Notes under the pieces: model-generated | The model's database searches: none | What the model saw: the letters and a program-made list of their open reading frames with translations, nothing else | Told to the model about the DNA's origin: nothing | Position numbers and translations under genes: made by a program | In this document: in pieces, positions 42,906-55,797 of the stretch | Position numbering within the stretch: the stretch's first letter is position 1 | Layout of the letters: the number at the start of each line of letters is the position of its first letter | From: Cannabis sativa | Taxonomy: Eukaryota; Streptophyta; Magnoliopsida; Rosales; Cannabaceae | Direction: 5' to 3' | Assembly (NCBI RefSeq): GCF_029168945.1 | Contig: NC_083603.1 | Location: 10,416,001 to 10,480,000, forward strand | DNA: 64,000 bases

Positions 42906-45706
42906 TGTAATGCCCTAAATAATTAGGCACGCTACCAAAAAAAAGCTATGAAACCCTAATCCCCTAATCGGGATTACTAATCAAAATAGCGCAGAATTTA
43001 AACTTTTATATTAAACAGAATGAAAACAAACTTGTAATATATTTAAACTTTCGAAATAGTTGGGATCCCAAAAATATTTACAAACTTATTACAAGTCTTT
43101 TCTTTCTAGCCGACCTAAGCAGAAAAACAGAATTCAAAGTTCAACACTGATAGACCGAACCCGCTTGGTCTGATATGGCCCGGACATGTACATTCTTCGC
43201 CCAGCTCCTGCACTCATGGTTGATCAGCGTAAGTCCTACTCTTTCCTGCACAGTAGAGCACCCGTGAGCCAAGCCCAGCAAGACAGTATAAAACATATCA
43301 ATAATATGCTCATCATATAATATAAACAACAATGCCATTCAAATTTGTATGTGTGACACAAACCTGCCTATTGCGCTCACATGCATATTTATGTCTACGT
43401 GGTGTAGACCTACGTGTTGCGCTCACACGTCTATTTATGTCTACGTGGCGTAGACCCACGTGTTGCTCTCACACGTCTATTTACAATAAGGCCTTAGATC
43501 AGTTCATCTCGATTCTTGTTACCGAGTCCAACCTAGTTATGCCTTGAATGCATAACCCTTAATCTCAACATATATATATTTATCACATAATTAATGGTGC
43601 CACTGCACTATTTGTCTATTTGCTATAGACTTGCGTGTTACGCTCACACGCCTATATATGTCTATGTGGCATAGACCTACGTGTTGCTCTCACACGTCTA
43701 TATATGTCTATGTGGCATAGACCTACGTGTTACGCTCACATGTCTATTTACAATAAGACCTTAGTAAGGTTTATCTCGGTTATAATTACCGAGTCTAACC
43801 TGGTTATGCCTTGCTCGCATAACTCTATTCATATATATTTACAAAATCCATACATTACGTTCTTTCAGTGGTTTATCCTGATAATATATACCTAGTCTAA
43901 CCAAGTTATGTCTTATACACATAACTCTTGATATATATACCTAGCATAGCATTTACACATTAATAATTACTAGGGTAATAACCCTAGGCCATTAAACCGC
44001 TCACTTTAGGGTAATAACCCTAATCTCGGTTTCTAATTATCACCAATATAATATTCAATATAAGCACCACCGTGCATATCTCTACATGCAACTACTGTCT
44101 TACTTGTTGTCCCGCAAAGGTAGAGATTCCAAATCCCCGGGTGCTTCTGACCAGGTGTCGGTAATCCTAGTCACACAATCTGGGATTTTCACAAATAGGT
44201 TTAACCCCTGATTTCACATTTATAAAATATATTCATGGCATTCAAAATACAGATAATCACATAGAGCTCAAAAATAGCTTTCCAACGGTATAAAGAACGT
44301 CCCAAACGGAGTCCCGAGTCAAAAGTTATGGCCAAAATAAAATTCAGCATTTCCCGATGAACTCCAACCAGAATTCTGGTTGGAGCAGCCCTGAACCAAC
44401 CGAAATTCCGGTTGTCTGGGCAGAGAACACGAAATTTCTCAATCTTCAAACCCCCAAAACTCACTCAAATCATCCCCAAACACTACCAAACTTTCAAGAG
44501 CATCATTATATGTCATAATAAACATATTCCACAACTTAAACACAACAATTTCACTAAAAATCAAAAAGTGCCATTAAAGCACCAAGCTTGAGTTCCATGA
44601 ACTCAAGCTTGCTTTTCACAACCAAATTCTCAATCAATTCACTTACAGCAGCTAGCAAATATCAAAGGGTCAAAAACACCTATCTCATGCATCAAATCCA
44701 ACAATAAACTCCATAATTTCAGATTGTAAAATCAACTCAACATCATGCTTAAATTCCAAAACCTCAAGCTCTTGAACTTGAGCTTTAATTCCAACAAACC
44801 AAAATACTTCAACAGCAACCACCATAAAACATATTGAATTTAAGACATAAGGAAAAAACCCTAGAATTCTATCAAGAGCTCAATTAACTTTCCCCACCAA
44901 GAATTCAAGCAAAACATAATCAAATCAACCAAAGAACATTACTTCATGCAACAAATACTTATCATCATCATTACCATCATATTCATGCATTTTCAACACT
45001 AAAATTCAGCAAGCAAAATGAGAATCAAAGTTATGAAGACTACCTCAACTTCCAATTCAAAGCTTAGCACAATTAATCCTTAAGCATCAAGCTCCAAAAC
45101 AAGCCAAAAATCAAGCTTTTCTTCTCAAAAATCAAGTTTGAAGAAGAAGAGGGTTAGAGAGGATGAGAGGGTCGGGTGAGAGAAAGAAAAGACCAGAATA
45201 ATTCATTCATTTCATCAAAATTCACTTCTTTTACTAATTATCAAATAAAGGTCAAAATGACCATTTTGCCCTCATGGCTTAAATTCATACATACACCCTC
45301 ACAAGGGTAATTTTGCCATTTCATTTATAAATAATTCACAATTAATTTTAGATTATCACTCATCAAATAAAATGCCAATTTACATTTCGGGCCCGAACCC
45401 GGTTCGGCCCAAAATTCCCGGTTGTGACTATACCGCGCTAACCTGTCAGAACACACCTGAAAAGACAACACAGGCATACTATATAATAATATAATTCTAT
45501 TAAGCACGTAATTAAATTAATTTCAACAATTTACCCTTCTCAGTTCATGATTACAAAAATACCCCTAGCTCACCAACGAGGTCTTTAATATATAAAAATT
45601 CATATAAAATTACATATATTGAACTATATAATAATATAATTCCTCCATTATACATAATTATCTAGTTAGGGTTTTGCTAATCTATTTCTTAATTCCGGGT
45701 ATTACA
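42906..45706 (-). repeat. LTR of the E family (B2) inside element A, with internal repeat expansion
   Basis: 2801 bases in reverse orientation (plus-strand TGTAATGCCC ... GGGTATTACA). It lies between protease and RT of A. It is about 400-500 bases longer than its relatives because a unit of about 46 bases (acgtgttgcgctcacacgtc type) is repeated three times at 43370-43485 and again at 43625-43745, each block followed by a similar 'aggcataac' segment. No 5-bp target duplication is visible (CAAAT against CTACC). Confidence 0.85.
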
Positions 45707-47490
45707 CTACCTCAGGCCCAAATGTTTTAGGTCTGTTGGAGTCAATGACCACTGCTAAAAATCCTACACATCCACTGTGTAGTAGATCTCTAGCCCTAAG
45801 CATAGAAATAACTGGGATCCGAGACCCCTGAACCGATCCAACATAAACAAATAGATCTTCACCTTCTGGCTGAAAAGTCACCATTTTTCGCTTACAATCT
45901 ATGCTGGTCGAATACTTGGATAGAAAATCCATCCCAAGTATGATGTCAAACTCTGTTATTTCCAGTTCTATAAGGTCAGTACTCAACTCACTATCATCAA
46001 TCCTAACCGGCATAGACCTAATGCGCCTATTGGAGATAACCAACTCCCCGCTAGGCATTAGGGTTCCAAACCCTCTTTCAATAATATCACAAGGCCTACC
46101 CAAAAGATCAATTACTCTCGTAGCCACATTTGAACGTGTAGCTCTCGAATCAAATAATACAGTATACAAGGAGTTGTTGACAAGAAGCTGACCTGTCAAA
46201 ACAGAAGGACTGGCTGCAGCATCAGCTTGAGTGATACCAAACACCCGAGCAGGTACAGGTTTTACCTCTGCTTTCGGTTCTTTCTTCTTTGCCTGAGGGC
46301 AATCTTTCTTAAAATGCCCCACCATGCCACACAAAAAGCATGTCTTCCGGTTACACTCTCCCGGATGAAGTTTCTGGCAACGTGGGCACTCAGGGTAAGA
46401 GTAACCCTGGCGTCCACCTCTGCCTTGGTTCCCATGGAACCGCTTGCTTTGCCCCGAACCACCAGATGCCGGGGTAATTTTCCTTTTCTGATCTGTGGTG
46501 GAATCACCACCATCCCTACCATAGGTAGGAGTAGGAGAAGTGGGGGTTCCACCAACATTCGGAGTCACTCGGGGCTCTTGAAGGAATTTCACAGCACCCT
46601 CGGCTCTCAAAGCTTTTTCAACCATTTCAGCATAAGTGGTTGCTTCATTGGTAGTGATCACCAGATCATGCCTAATCTTCACATTCAAACCGGCCAGGTA
46701 CTTTTCTTTCTTGCTGAAGTCAGTTGGCACGATACCCATCGCAAGCTTGGCCAATCGATCAAACTTTGTAGTATATTCTGTAATTGACATCCCCTCCGTT
46801 TTTACTAGTTCAGTAAACTCTTTCCGTTTAGCACTGCGGACGGCTTCATTATAATATCTGGAGTTGAATAACTTTGGAATTCTTCCCAGGTCATAATAGT
46901 GACGTCCCGAGTCAGGGTTATCAACTCCCACCACACGAGGGTGTCCTCCTAGAACTGAAATGTGGCGCAGGTCACCTGATCATTTCCAACCAACCCCATA
47001 AAATTCAGAATTCGTTCAATTACTGTGAGCCACTACTCAGCCTTCATCACATCAGGACCTCCCAGAAACACTGGAGGTGCTTGCTTGCGAAACCTTTCGT
47101 ATAACAGCTCCATACGCTTGCAAGCAACAGGTTGTTCTGCTGGCACCGCTGAAGCTGCAACGGCCTGAGCTTGCTAAGGAGGCACAGCAGGAAGACCCTG
47201 CTGCCTTAACCTCTGAATTTCTTCATCTTGTTGACGGATTCGATCTTCCATTTCTGCAAACCTCTGCTCCCAATCCGGAGGAGCTTGTGGTGGATTTACA
47301 GGACGACCACCCTAAGCTATTCCACGGCCTCGACCGCGACAATGGGGATTCTGGGGAATCTAGTTTCCTTCACCGCCTCCGGTCTCAACCATATTACCCT
47401 GACTTCTTGTATTTCGCTGGCGTCCATTTTGTAGGACTTAGCCTGCGAACCCATAAGCCAGACAATTTAGACAGGTATCATAAAACTTAA
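45707..47490 (-). pseudogene. Element A gag and protease
   Basis: Minus strand. The gag N-terminal part (EIQRLRQQG, coiled-coil-like) lies at 47300-47160, interrupted by stops; PPVFLGGPDVMKAE is near 47070. A long open part from 46934 to 45702 covers late gag, the zinc finger CFLCGMVGHFKKDC near 46310 and a protease whose active site reads DSRATRSN instead of DSGATHSF. The element B2 LTR truncates it at 45706. The start codon cannot be fixed because of frame damage near 47400. Confidence 0.82.
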
Positions 47491-47679
47491 TACCGCTTTT
47501 ATGGACTTAAAGGCAACACACTTAAAATTAATAATTAAATATAATCTAATATGCTTCCTAACTTGCTTTAATAATCATTTAAAATACTAATCAAGTACGG
47601 GCTTTACTGAACCGTGAACCGAGCTTTCTCTAATGAAGATTGTACATGTCTTGGCAAGCTTCGGTAGATAAACCTGGCA

Positions 47680-47692
47680 GCTCTGATATCAA
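47680..47692 (-). other. Primer binding site of element A
   Basis: The minus strand reads TGATATCAGAGC beside the 5' LTR, one base different from the initiator-Met tRNA site TGGTATCAGAGC. Confidence 0.75.
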
Positions 47693-47695
47693 AAT

Positions 47696-49710
47696 TGTAA
47701 GGCCCTAATGCTAAGGCACGCTACAGTGTTTTTTTTCAATTACAGTGCTGTCTTCGCTAATCAAAGAATTTTCTTGAAAAATGTGTCAAATTAAAACTTT
47801 TATGTTAATTAATAAACTTTATAATATACAAAACTATTTACAAGTTCCGGGATCCCGTTTTCAAACTTTTTAAATATAATACTCCAAAATACATAATATT
47901 CAGGTCGCACAACGACTACAAAATATAACCTCAGATGTCCCGAGACCGAACACTCCAGGTCGCGCTGCCTCGACATGTAGAATCCCATCCTAGCCAGGCT
48001 CACTCCTGCTTATCTTTCGCCTTTCCTTTACCTACACATGGAAGCAGAACTGTGAGTCAACAGACTCAGTAAGAAAAGCATATAACATATCATATAATTT
48101 CGACTTGTATCTAGGCGCCCATACACCTATTTACAAGGCTCAACAAATGAGTAAGAACTTTCCATACTAAGGTACAACCACTATACCACATACACTACGT
48201 ACCACAGTGTATGAGTGTTGGTAGGGTTTGTTTCCTACCCTGAGTACCACTGAGTGATATACCACACACCCTCAGCACTTCCCCGTACTTGGGTTGGTAT
48301 CACTGTACTGTACTCATAAACAATATTCACTATACCGATGCACTCTGTACCATAACTGTACAAGTGTTGGTGGTTTACTTCATATTTCAAGCATGCATAT
48401 ACACATAACATATTCATAAACTCAGATATTAATATCACACATTATATGCAGTTCTTACCTTCTTTCCAGATTCAAGTGCGCTGGCCGACCTGAACGGAAA
48501 GTCTGGTGCGAAATGGATGCCCTAATCACATAATGAAATTGGGTAAGTGACATGATCAAAATCCTAATCCCGTGAAACCCGAACCTATAACTCTAGGTTC
48601 TGCTATATTCTCTAGCGATTATACTAACTCAGGAAATAGGGTAACACCCAACTATGACACTGAAATGGATGAGAATTGAGAAAATGGAGCATTCGAGAAT
48701 CCTGCCAAAACCGACTAGCCAGTTTTACAGGTACTGCTAAAACCGGCTAGCCGGTTCATACCAGTTCACCCCGAATTCTCCATTCTTTGCTCAAAACTCC
48801 ACCAAATGCAACCATACTTTCCAAAACACCTATATAATGCATAACCAACATATTCCAGCGAATAATTCACATAAAAACTCAGTGAATCAAATTATGCCAT
48901 TAGAGATCAAAGCTTTGAACTCAAAGCTCAAACTTGTACAAAACCAAATCCATACACTAAAACCAGCTGCAAGAAGCTTAAACCAACTCAAATGAACCTT
49001 AAAATTCTAACCCTAACAACCATCAATTCACAAAATCACATACTCAAACTAAAGAAAAAGCTTCAAAATACATATTCATGGGTTCTAGGGTTTTATCTTT
49101 GCTTAGATTCATAAAGACCTTGCTTAATACTCAGAAAACACCAGCTTGAAGATGAACTTCCCCCTGGTTTTTGCCCCAGCCGAAAGAGAGAAAGGGAGAG
49201 AGTTCTATGTTTTTGGTTTTCCTTAATTCCTTTATTTTCCTTCAAATGAAAAGAGATTAATTAACTAATCTCTTGCTGAAAATATTAAGAAGCCTAGGTG
49301 TCAAAAATCTAGGCAGCCACCTATCCCAAACCTTAGACAATTACCAAAATGCCCATGACTTAAAACTAAGGTATTTCTCAAAACTAGGGGTAAAATGGTC
49401 AAATTCCATAACCTCGCTCAATCCCGATATTTATTTTCTCCAAAATATTTCCCACTAAGAAATAGGTTCTAAACTAACCCATGTGATCAAACTAGCCATC
49501 CATTGCATTTTCCGTTGTCACCGAGCAAAAATTACAAAAATAATATATTTCACATATAAGTCAAATAATACCCCTACAGTTTAATAAAATTTTCGGAATT
49601 GAGAAATTGTAACTCTAATGCTCATTCCTAATATGGGGGTCATTATAAAAAATAACAAAAATTAGTGCTAATTGCCTTTAATAATCCGAAATACTAAAGC
49701 GGTCATTACA
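47696..49710 (-). repeat. 5' LTR of element A
   Basis: 2015 bases from TGTAAGGCCC to GGTCATTACA. It contains a CCGGCTAGCCGG palindrome with a degenerate second copy at 48705-48755. The other LTR has decayed versions. Confidence 0.9.
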
Positions 49711-50507
49711 AAGTTATTATCAATGAAACTCTTATTTTGATTTTTCTCATATTTATGTGCATCTTAATTTTACATTTGAGAAAAATTTCAGAGGACCTGA
49801 ATAAACATAAGGTTTAGGATTTATTCACTTAAGTACATTGCCACATAAAGTACATTGTTATATAGTAACTGTATTGTAATACATGAAAGATAATGCTCGA
49901 CTCATAATGAGGACATGTCGATATGATTCGTATGTTTATTATATAATGAGAAACGTTGGGTTTGAATGTTTTAGTGCAAATGCTGACCAAGTGGGAGAAT
50001 ATAAGAATATTTTATTTTTGGGAAATATATTTCTATTTAAGGAAATAAATTTCTATTTAAGAACATAAAATAAATAATTAATTTTTTGATAAATGAATAT
50101 TTTATATTCATTGAATCTGGACAAAATCAATTATGTAATATTCTATATATGGTCAGATTTCTATATTCATTACTCGATTTGATTTCTTAAATTAATTGTC
50201 AAAATATTTGGACAATTAATGTGTCACAGATACTGATGGAGTATCTCACCTATAAATATAGGGTCTCGGTCCTCGATCTCCTCACTCATTCTAGTTATTC
50301 AACAAATTCCATCTAAAGAGAATTGAGAGAGCGAGGAAGCCCGAACTCCAATACTGAAGCTATCGCCGGGATTGAAGTTCAAAGATCAATGGCTGGAGGT
50401 ATTTTTGATCTTTCATTGCATATGTTTACGATATGTTTATAGTTTATTTTCCGCATTACATATCGTATATATATGTTGTATTTCATATACTATATTATAA
50501 TCTAACA
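49711..50507 (+). mobile_element. Copia element, right part with 3' LTR
   Basis: Continuation of the copia element from 6366 after the AAGTT duplication: 3' untranslated DNA, a polypurine tract AAGTGGGAG (about 49989-49997) and an LTR of about 508 bases (about 50000-50507) with a TATA box in 'cctataaatataggg' near 50252 and the terminal AACA. The LTR start has decayed from TG. Paralogous RING flank DNA begins directly after it. Confidence 0.7.
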
Positions 50508-50877
50508 CCATAATCAATTTTAAAGAAATTACTTCTTAATTATTATTTTATTAAATTAGTAACGTGTGTTAAATAAACAAATGTACTAAATTACATATGG
50601 ATGGTTTATCTTAAGCTCATGGTATAATAATTACGACAAATATAATAAAAATAAATAACTAAAATAAGAACCTTATGAATAGTATAATGAGTTTAATTGT
50701 ATTATTTTGACTTGTGTTTGCCAAGAAAATATACTAATTAATAATCCAAAAATTGAAAACAAGCATCTACACATTTGTAGAGAGTTCTATTAAAGCACAA
50801 TACTATAAACAAGCATCTATTTGAAAACAAGCAAAATCCAATCAAAACACAACACTATAATATATACATATGCTAAT

Positions 50878-51276
50878 TTAAATTACATTTTCTACAATAT
50901 CACAATCAATTGACTTTATAGAGAATTCTATACAAGTGACAACATACATATTATGCACACGAAGACAACAAACAAGACATATTTTCTTGATTCGAGTCCA
51001 ATCATTAATGTAAAATAAGTGAAATACATGTTTACACTGCTTCAGTTTAACAACCACTTTATTGATTTTGAATAATCATTCAAGACAGATAGCACATTCA
51101 TCATCTTTAAGATTATTTCTTGTACTATTATGTTTCCTAAAAAAATATAATAGATTGATAATATGAGATTACTTCGCATGATCAATATATATTATGAGAG
51201 GTTCTCCATCATCATGGCGATGATCATATAACTAATAAAGATGTAAGTATTATATGCTTGTCGTAACAACCTCCAT
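50878..51276 (-). pseudogene. RING-H2 pseudogene
   Basis: Third RING paralogue. The ATG at 51276 aligns with the start of the gene at 55013, but codons for the membrane segment (about 17 residues) are deleted, several stops occur and the fourth RING cysteine is replaced by Tyr (HLFY instead of HLSC). The other RING landmarks (DDECAICLE, CKHVFH, NDWTRIKKIC) remain readable. It is flanked by the same AT-rich 3' DNA as the two intact genes. Confidence 0.85.
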
Positions 51277-51280
51277 ATAT

Positions 51281-53089
51281 TAAAGATTAAAGTATCCTAA
51301 GTTTCTAAAAGCATATTAATTAAATTTAAATCATTATTAATATTAATTGTACGACACATATCTAATTAATGAAGTAATAGGTGTAATGTATGATAATGCT
51401 TAATTAAAAGATTTAAGTTTTATAAGTGATAGTTTGTTGTTATTACAAATTGTAATCAATGTGAGAGTATTCTATTGTCAGTAACAACCATATTCACGTA
51501 ATTATACGGCTAATAATTTTGTATCATTGTATAGTAAGATCTTGACTTTTTAATTTTCATACTATACTTTAAAAGTTTTTGCTTGTGACACCCTCACATA
51601 TTCTGAAATACTATGAATAATTACATAAGAAAAATAACTTCAAGTCTCCAAAAGAACAAGTCATCACACTATATTTTGCATCAAAAACTCAGAAACAGGC
51701 CAATTCTCCATCAAAAATGCCTATTGGGAGGAACAATCTATCAAGTTTTGGGAGCAAGATGTAGTTTAGAAGTAGATCTAGTAAAATTAATTAATGATCT
51801 TTTTATCTTAATCACACTCATTACAAAAAATCTTACTCAGTTATAATAAAACTTGTAAAAAAAAGTAAAATTGTTGTAACAAATTATAAATCAGCATTCT
51901 TATGTTGTGACTAAAATGTCTGTGGCTAAAAGTATTAGTCACAAAAATCACAATTTGTTGTGACTAAATGTATTTTTAGCCGCAATACGCGTTGTGACTA
52001 AAACTAAATTAGTGACAACTTGTATCTAATTACTGACAACTTCTATCTAAATACTATGTTTTAGTCACAAATAATTTTTTGTTGTGACTAAAAATCACAT
52101 TTAGTCACAAAAAAATTATATTGTGACTAAGAAATTATCACTAAAGGTACTCGTTTTTTTTAAGTGACTGAAGACCCTCTACATTTCTTTGCTCGTAGTC
52201 GCTTTGCTATGTCCATGGCTAGCCTTTAGGTGATGCATGCAATGCGTGCGCTTTGGGCCCCCGAACCCTAAGAGCCTTAAAATTATGAAAAAAAAAACTA
52301 TTAATATATAGATAAAATATTAAATAATAAGAGAATATATTAAAATAGTATATAGCATAGTGGTGTAGAGTGTAATTTTAAAATAAGAAGGCCATAAGAT
52401 TAATTCCCAACTTCTACTTTTTAATCTTTTTTTAAGAAATTTTAAATATGTACTTATAGAGAATTGAAACTTTAAATTTTTAAGAACTTTAAAAAGTATT
52501 ACCATTACATTAAAGTATTAGAATTAATATTTTAATAATGATTAAAATATTTATATAGGGCCTGAAATTTAATTTTGTTTTAGGTCCCATATACTTTAGG
52601 ACAAGCCCTAGGTATGTCCATCTGATTTGAATCCCCCTTTCCTCGGATGATTGATCTTATACCAGTAGACAATCTTGATATTATTACTAATTTTAGTACT
52701 GGTTTAGATAAAGAAAGTATAATTGAGCTTTTGCTTTGCTTTGTTTCAATCATTAAAGTTGTTTTGGATTATAACAGGAGTTTTGATGTTTTCATGTTAT
52801 ATAATTACACATTGCAAACTACAATATTATTCATCATAATAGGATAGAAGAAATTATATGTTCACTATAATTATATGAATTAGTAGGGATGAATTATATG
52901 TTTGGACAAAATTTTAGATTAATGATTTATACATAGAATAATGATTCATCATATATTTTATTTATTGAAAAACCAATAAATTAAACAACTATTTGTACAA
53001 AATAATAGATCTATAAGGATTTGAAAAGGAAGAACAATACATATATTTTTTCATAACATATATATTTAATATTTTTTTTTAATAATATA
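51281..53089. repeat. First copy of the duplicated non-coding segment
   Basis: AT-rich DNA with no credible gene. It is repeated, with insertions, at 59773-63539 (for example 'gtcatcacactat', 'gagaatatattaaaatagta', 'gaaagtataattgag'). It holds a decayed CACTA-type MITE at 51819-52166 and, at 52373-52381, the empty site TAATTTTAA into which the Mutator-like element jumped in the other copy. Confidence 0.8.
51819..52166. mobile_element. Miniature CACTA-type element, decayed copy
   Basis: 348 bases with ends CATTACAAAAAA and TTTTTTTAAGTG (decayed CACTACAAAAAA), flanked by ACT (51816-51818, 52167-52169). The inside is made of direct and inverted copies of 'gttgtgactaaaa'. It is paralogous to 61247-61572. 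Confidence 0.75.
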
Positions 53090-54575
53090 ACATATATCAA
53101 TAACAATTGATGTATACATATAATATTTTTCTTTCTCAGATATTATAGTAGAAAATATATGTTATTAAGAATAAATAGTAGCGTACTCAAAAATTTAAGT
53201 TTATAAAGATAAATAATAATTCATGTATATATATAATATTCCTCCTTTTCATATACTATCATATTATTAGGGCACGTATTTTTAGATCATTGGATCTAGA
53301 CAGAAATATTTTTAAATTTTATTTTAGTAAATTCAAAATGGAGTCTAACGAAAATTGAGAAACATTACAATTTTATACATTTGATGTATACATATAATAT
53401 TTCTCTTTCTCACATATTATAGTAGAGAACATATGTTATTAAGGGTAAATAGCAGCGTACTCAAAGTTTTAAGTTTATAAAGATAAATAATAATTCATGT
53501 ATACATATAATATTCCTCCTTTTCATATAATCTCATATTATTAGGGCACGTATTTTTAAATCATTGGGTCTTGGCAGAAACATTTTCAAATTTTATTTTA
53601 ATAAATTCAAAATGGAGTCTAACGAAAATTGAGAAAAATTACTATTTTCTACGTTAAATACTTATGCCGTTAAAAATAAATATTAGATTTGTACTGCTTA
53701 CAAACTTAAAACTTTAAATACTTATAACGTTATTCATCTTTTTATTAATTGTAGTTTAGCAAAAGATCTATATTTATATAAAGCTTAGGTAAAAGAGGGC
53801 GACATAACATCATAAAATTGTTTTAAATACATTTATCTATTCTTTCTTTAATTCTCTCATTTTTAAATTTTTTTTATTAAGTTTATAAATATTAATTGAT
53901 TAATTAATTAAAAAAATAAATAATTTAAGAAAAAATATCACTGATAACAATAATTTAGCCACATAATTTTCACATTTACGTACATTCTATTCAGACACAA
54001 ACAATTCTTGTTTAACATTTTTGTTGGTCACGACCTTTAAAATGTACACTATTTTTTATATAAAATTATATTGAAAATCAGTACAATTAAAATTTGATAC
54101 AATTTATTACTTAATATCATTAAATAAAAATTATAATTTATATCAAATAATATTTTTTTTTTGAATTAAATATATCATATATAATTTATAATTGGTTAAA
54201 ACTAGTGGAAATTGGAGAAAACTATATTTTATATTTACCATATAACCAATTTTAAAAGAACTACTTCTTAACTATTATTTCATTGAATTAGTAACATGAG
54301 TTAAATAAACGATATATTGAATTATATATGAATTGTTTATCTTAAGCTCATGGTGGTATAGTAAATACAATAAATTTCATAAAAATAAATAAAAAAAATA
54401 AGAATTAATATTATTTTTGACGTTTGTCAAGAATATTTTGAAAGAATGTTTGAAGTACTATTCTTAATTTAATTATTTGATAAAACATACTAATTAATAA
54501 TAAAAAAAAATGAAAACTAAGCTCTATAACAAAATTCAACTAAAACACAATACTATAATATATAAATATATTAAT
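53090..54575. repeat. 3' flank of the second RING gene, with a local tandem copy
   Basis: Diverged twin of 418-1598. A segment is itself repeated: the block around 53125-53350 ('tagtagaaaatatatgttattaag' to 'gagaaacattac') recurs at 53395-53640. No gene is seen. Confidence 0.75.
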
Positions 54576-55013
54576 TTAAACCATATTTTCTACACGATGT
54601 GACTTTGTAGAAACATCTCTACAAGTAACAATGTACACATTATTCACACGAAGACGACAAACTGGACATATTTTTTTTATTCGAGTCCAATCATTAATGC
54701 AAGATAAGTGAAACAAATGTTTACAGTTCTTCATCTCAACAACCACTTTATTATCTTCCAATAATCGTTCCAAACATATAACACATTCATCATCTTTGAA
54801 ATTATCTCTTCTAACGTTATGTTTTCTAAAAAAACATAATAGATTGATAATGCAAGATTGTTTCGCATGATCAACGATTATTATTGGTGGTTCTTCATCA
54901 TCGCGGCGATGATCAACATTCATGCACATGCACACAAAAGCAAAACACACGGGTATTAGCTTGCCTATAACTAATAAAAGTGTAAGTATTATGTTTGTCG
55001 TATCAATCTCCAT
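54576..55013 (-). CDS. Small membrane-anchored RING-H2 (ATL-like) E3 ligase, second copy
   Basis: 145 residues, closely similar to the protein at 1599-2045 (I estimate over 90% identity by eye). There is one N-terminal membrane segment (about 7-31), the same DHRRDDEE linker and a complete RING-H2 finger: C77, C80, C97, H99, H102, C105, C116, C119. The last residues differ slightly (three codons shorter). All zinc ligands and the reading frame are kept although the surrounding DNA is full of insertions, which suggests selection or recent duplication. It is intronless, and its upstream TATA-rich stretch lies near 55137-55146. Confidence 0.82.
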   Translation of the reverse strand: MEIDTTNIILTLLLVIGKLIPVCFAFVCMCMNVDHRRDDEEPPIIIVDHAKQSCIINLLCFFRKHNVRRDNFKDDECVICLERLLEDNKVVVEMKNCKHLFHLSCINDWTRIKKICPVCRLRVNNVYIVTCRDVSTKSHRVENMV

Positions 55014-55160
55014 GTTAATTTTGTTGAACTCGATCGATGTTAAATAACAATAGTGTAAGATGATACTTAACTAAAAGAAACTCCAAAATTTTGTAAACTT
55101 AATTGTGTTGATGATGTAAATATATAGCCGGTGATATATTTATATATATTTCATTCCTAA

Positions 55161-55229
55161 TGTTAATAAATTGATAATATGAGATTATTTCGCATGATTA
55201 ATAACTATTATGAGAGGTTCTCCATCATC
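55161..55229 (-). pseudogene. RING pseudogene fragment, proximal piece
   Basis: Matches 51148-51216 of the RING pseudogene (aligned 'aaattgataatatgagatta' and 'atgagaggttctccatcatc'). The fragment is cut on the left by the duplication junction at about 55160 and on the right by the CACTA insertion, after which it resumes at 59773. Confidence 0.8.
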
Positions 55230-55797
55230 ATGCACTATAAGAAAACCCACTTTTGTCGGCGCATTTTTGCGCCGGTAAAAGTACATTTGCCGGCGCACAA
55301 CTGCGCCGGTAAAGCTTATCTGGGAAGCTTGGTCGGTAAAACTTCCTTTTACCAGCGAGAATCACGCCGGTAAAAAATAAGCACCGATGTTCAAAAAGGC
55401 CCTTATTCGCTATGAACCTACTTTGATTAAGTTTTGCCGGCGCAATAGTGCGCCGGCAAAACTATTGGCTCCAATTTGACGGTTGGCGCCAATAGTTTTT
55501 GGCCACTTACTGCGCCGGTAAAAGTATTAATTTTTATTTTTTTTAAAAATTAATTAATTATATTTAATTAATTACAATATTAATTAATTAATTTTTTTTA
55601 ATAATTATAATATTATATTAACAAAAAAACCAACATAATTTACATTAAAAGATAAACCAACATTAATTATATTATGTTCTACTAAAATCAGTATATAAAC
55701 AAAATATTAAATGTTCGAACCAGATAATAAAAAAAGTACAGTTCTATAGGCGGGTAATGTCGTCATCGTTGTTTCTCTGAGTCTCGGGAGGCTGCGA

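Larger units (their letters stand above)
6367..49710 (-). mobile_element. Gypsy element A (chromovirus-like), carrier of the nested block
   Basis: Minus-strand LTR retrotransposon. The 5' LTR is 47696-49710; the 3' LTR is split into 6367-7398 and 36706-37681; the internal region is 37682-47695, and two LTRs of the E family interrupt it. Perfect 5-bp target duplications AAGTT flank it (6362-6366, 49711-49715). With inserts removed the internal region is about 4.9 kb, the same size as in element E. The order gag, protease, RT, RNase H, integrase and the initiator-Met-type primer site identify Ty3/gypsy. The C-terminal tail resembles a chromodomain, suggesting a Tekay/Del-like chromovirus (inference). 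It is old: frames carry many stops and four insertions lie within it. Confidence 0.88.

Noticed and set aside
52647..52847. 66-codon hydrophobic frame
   Set aside because: The paralogous segment near 63360-63530 does not keep the frame, there is no family resemblance, and the DNA is AT-rich non-coding.
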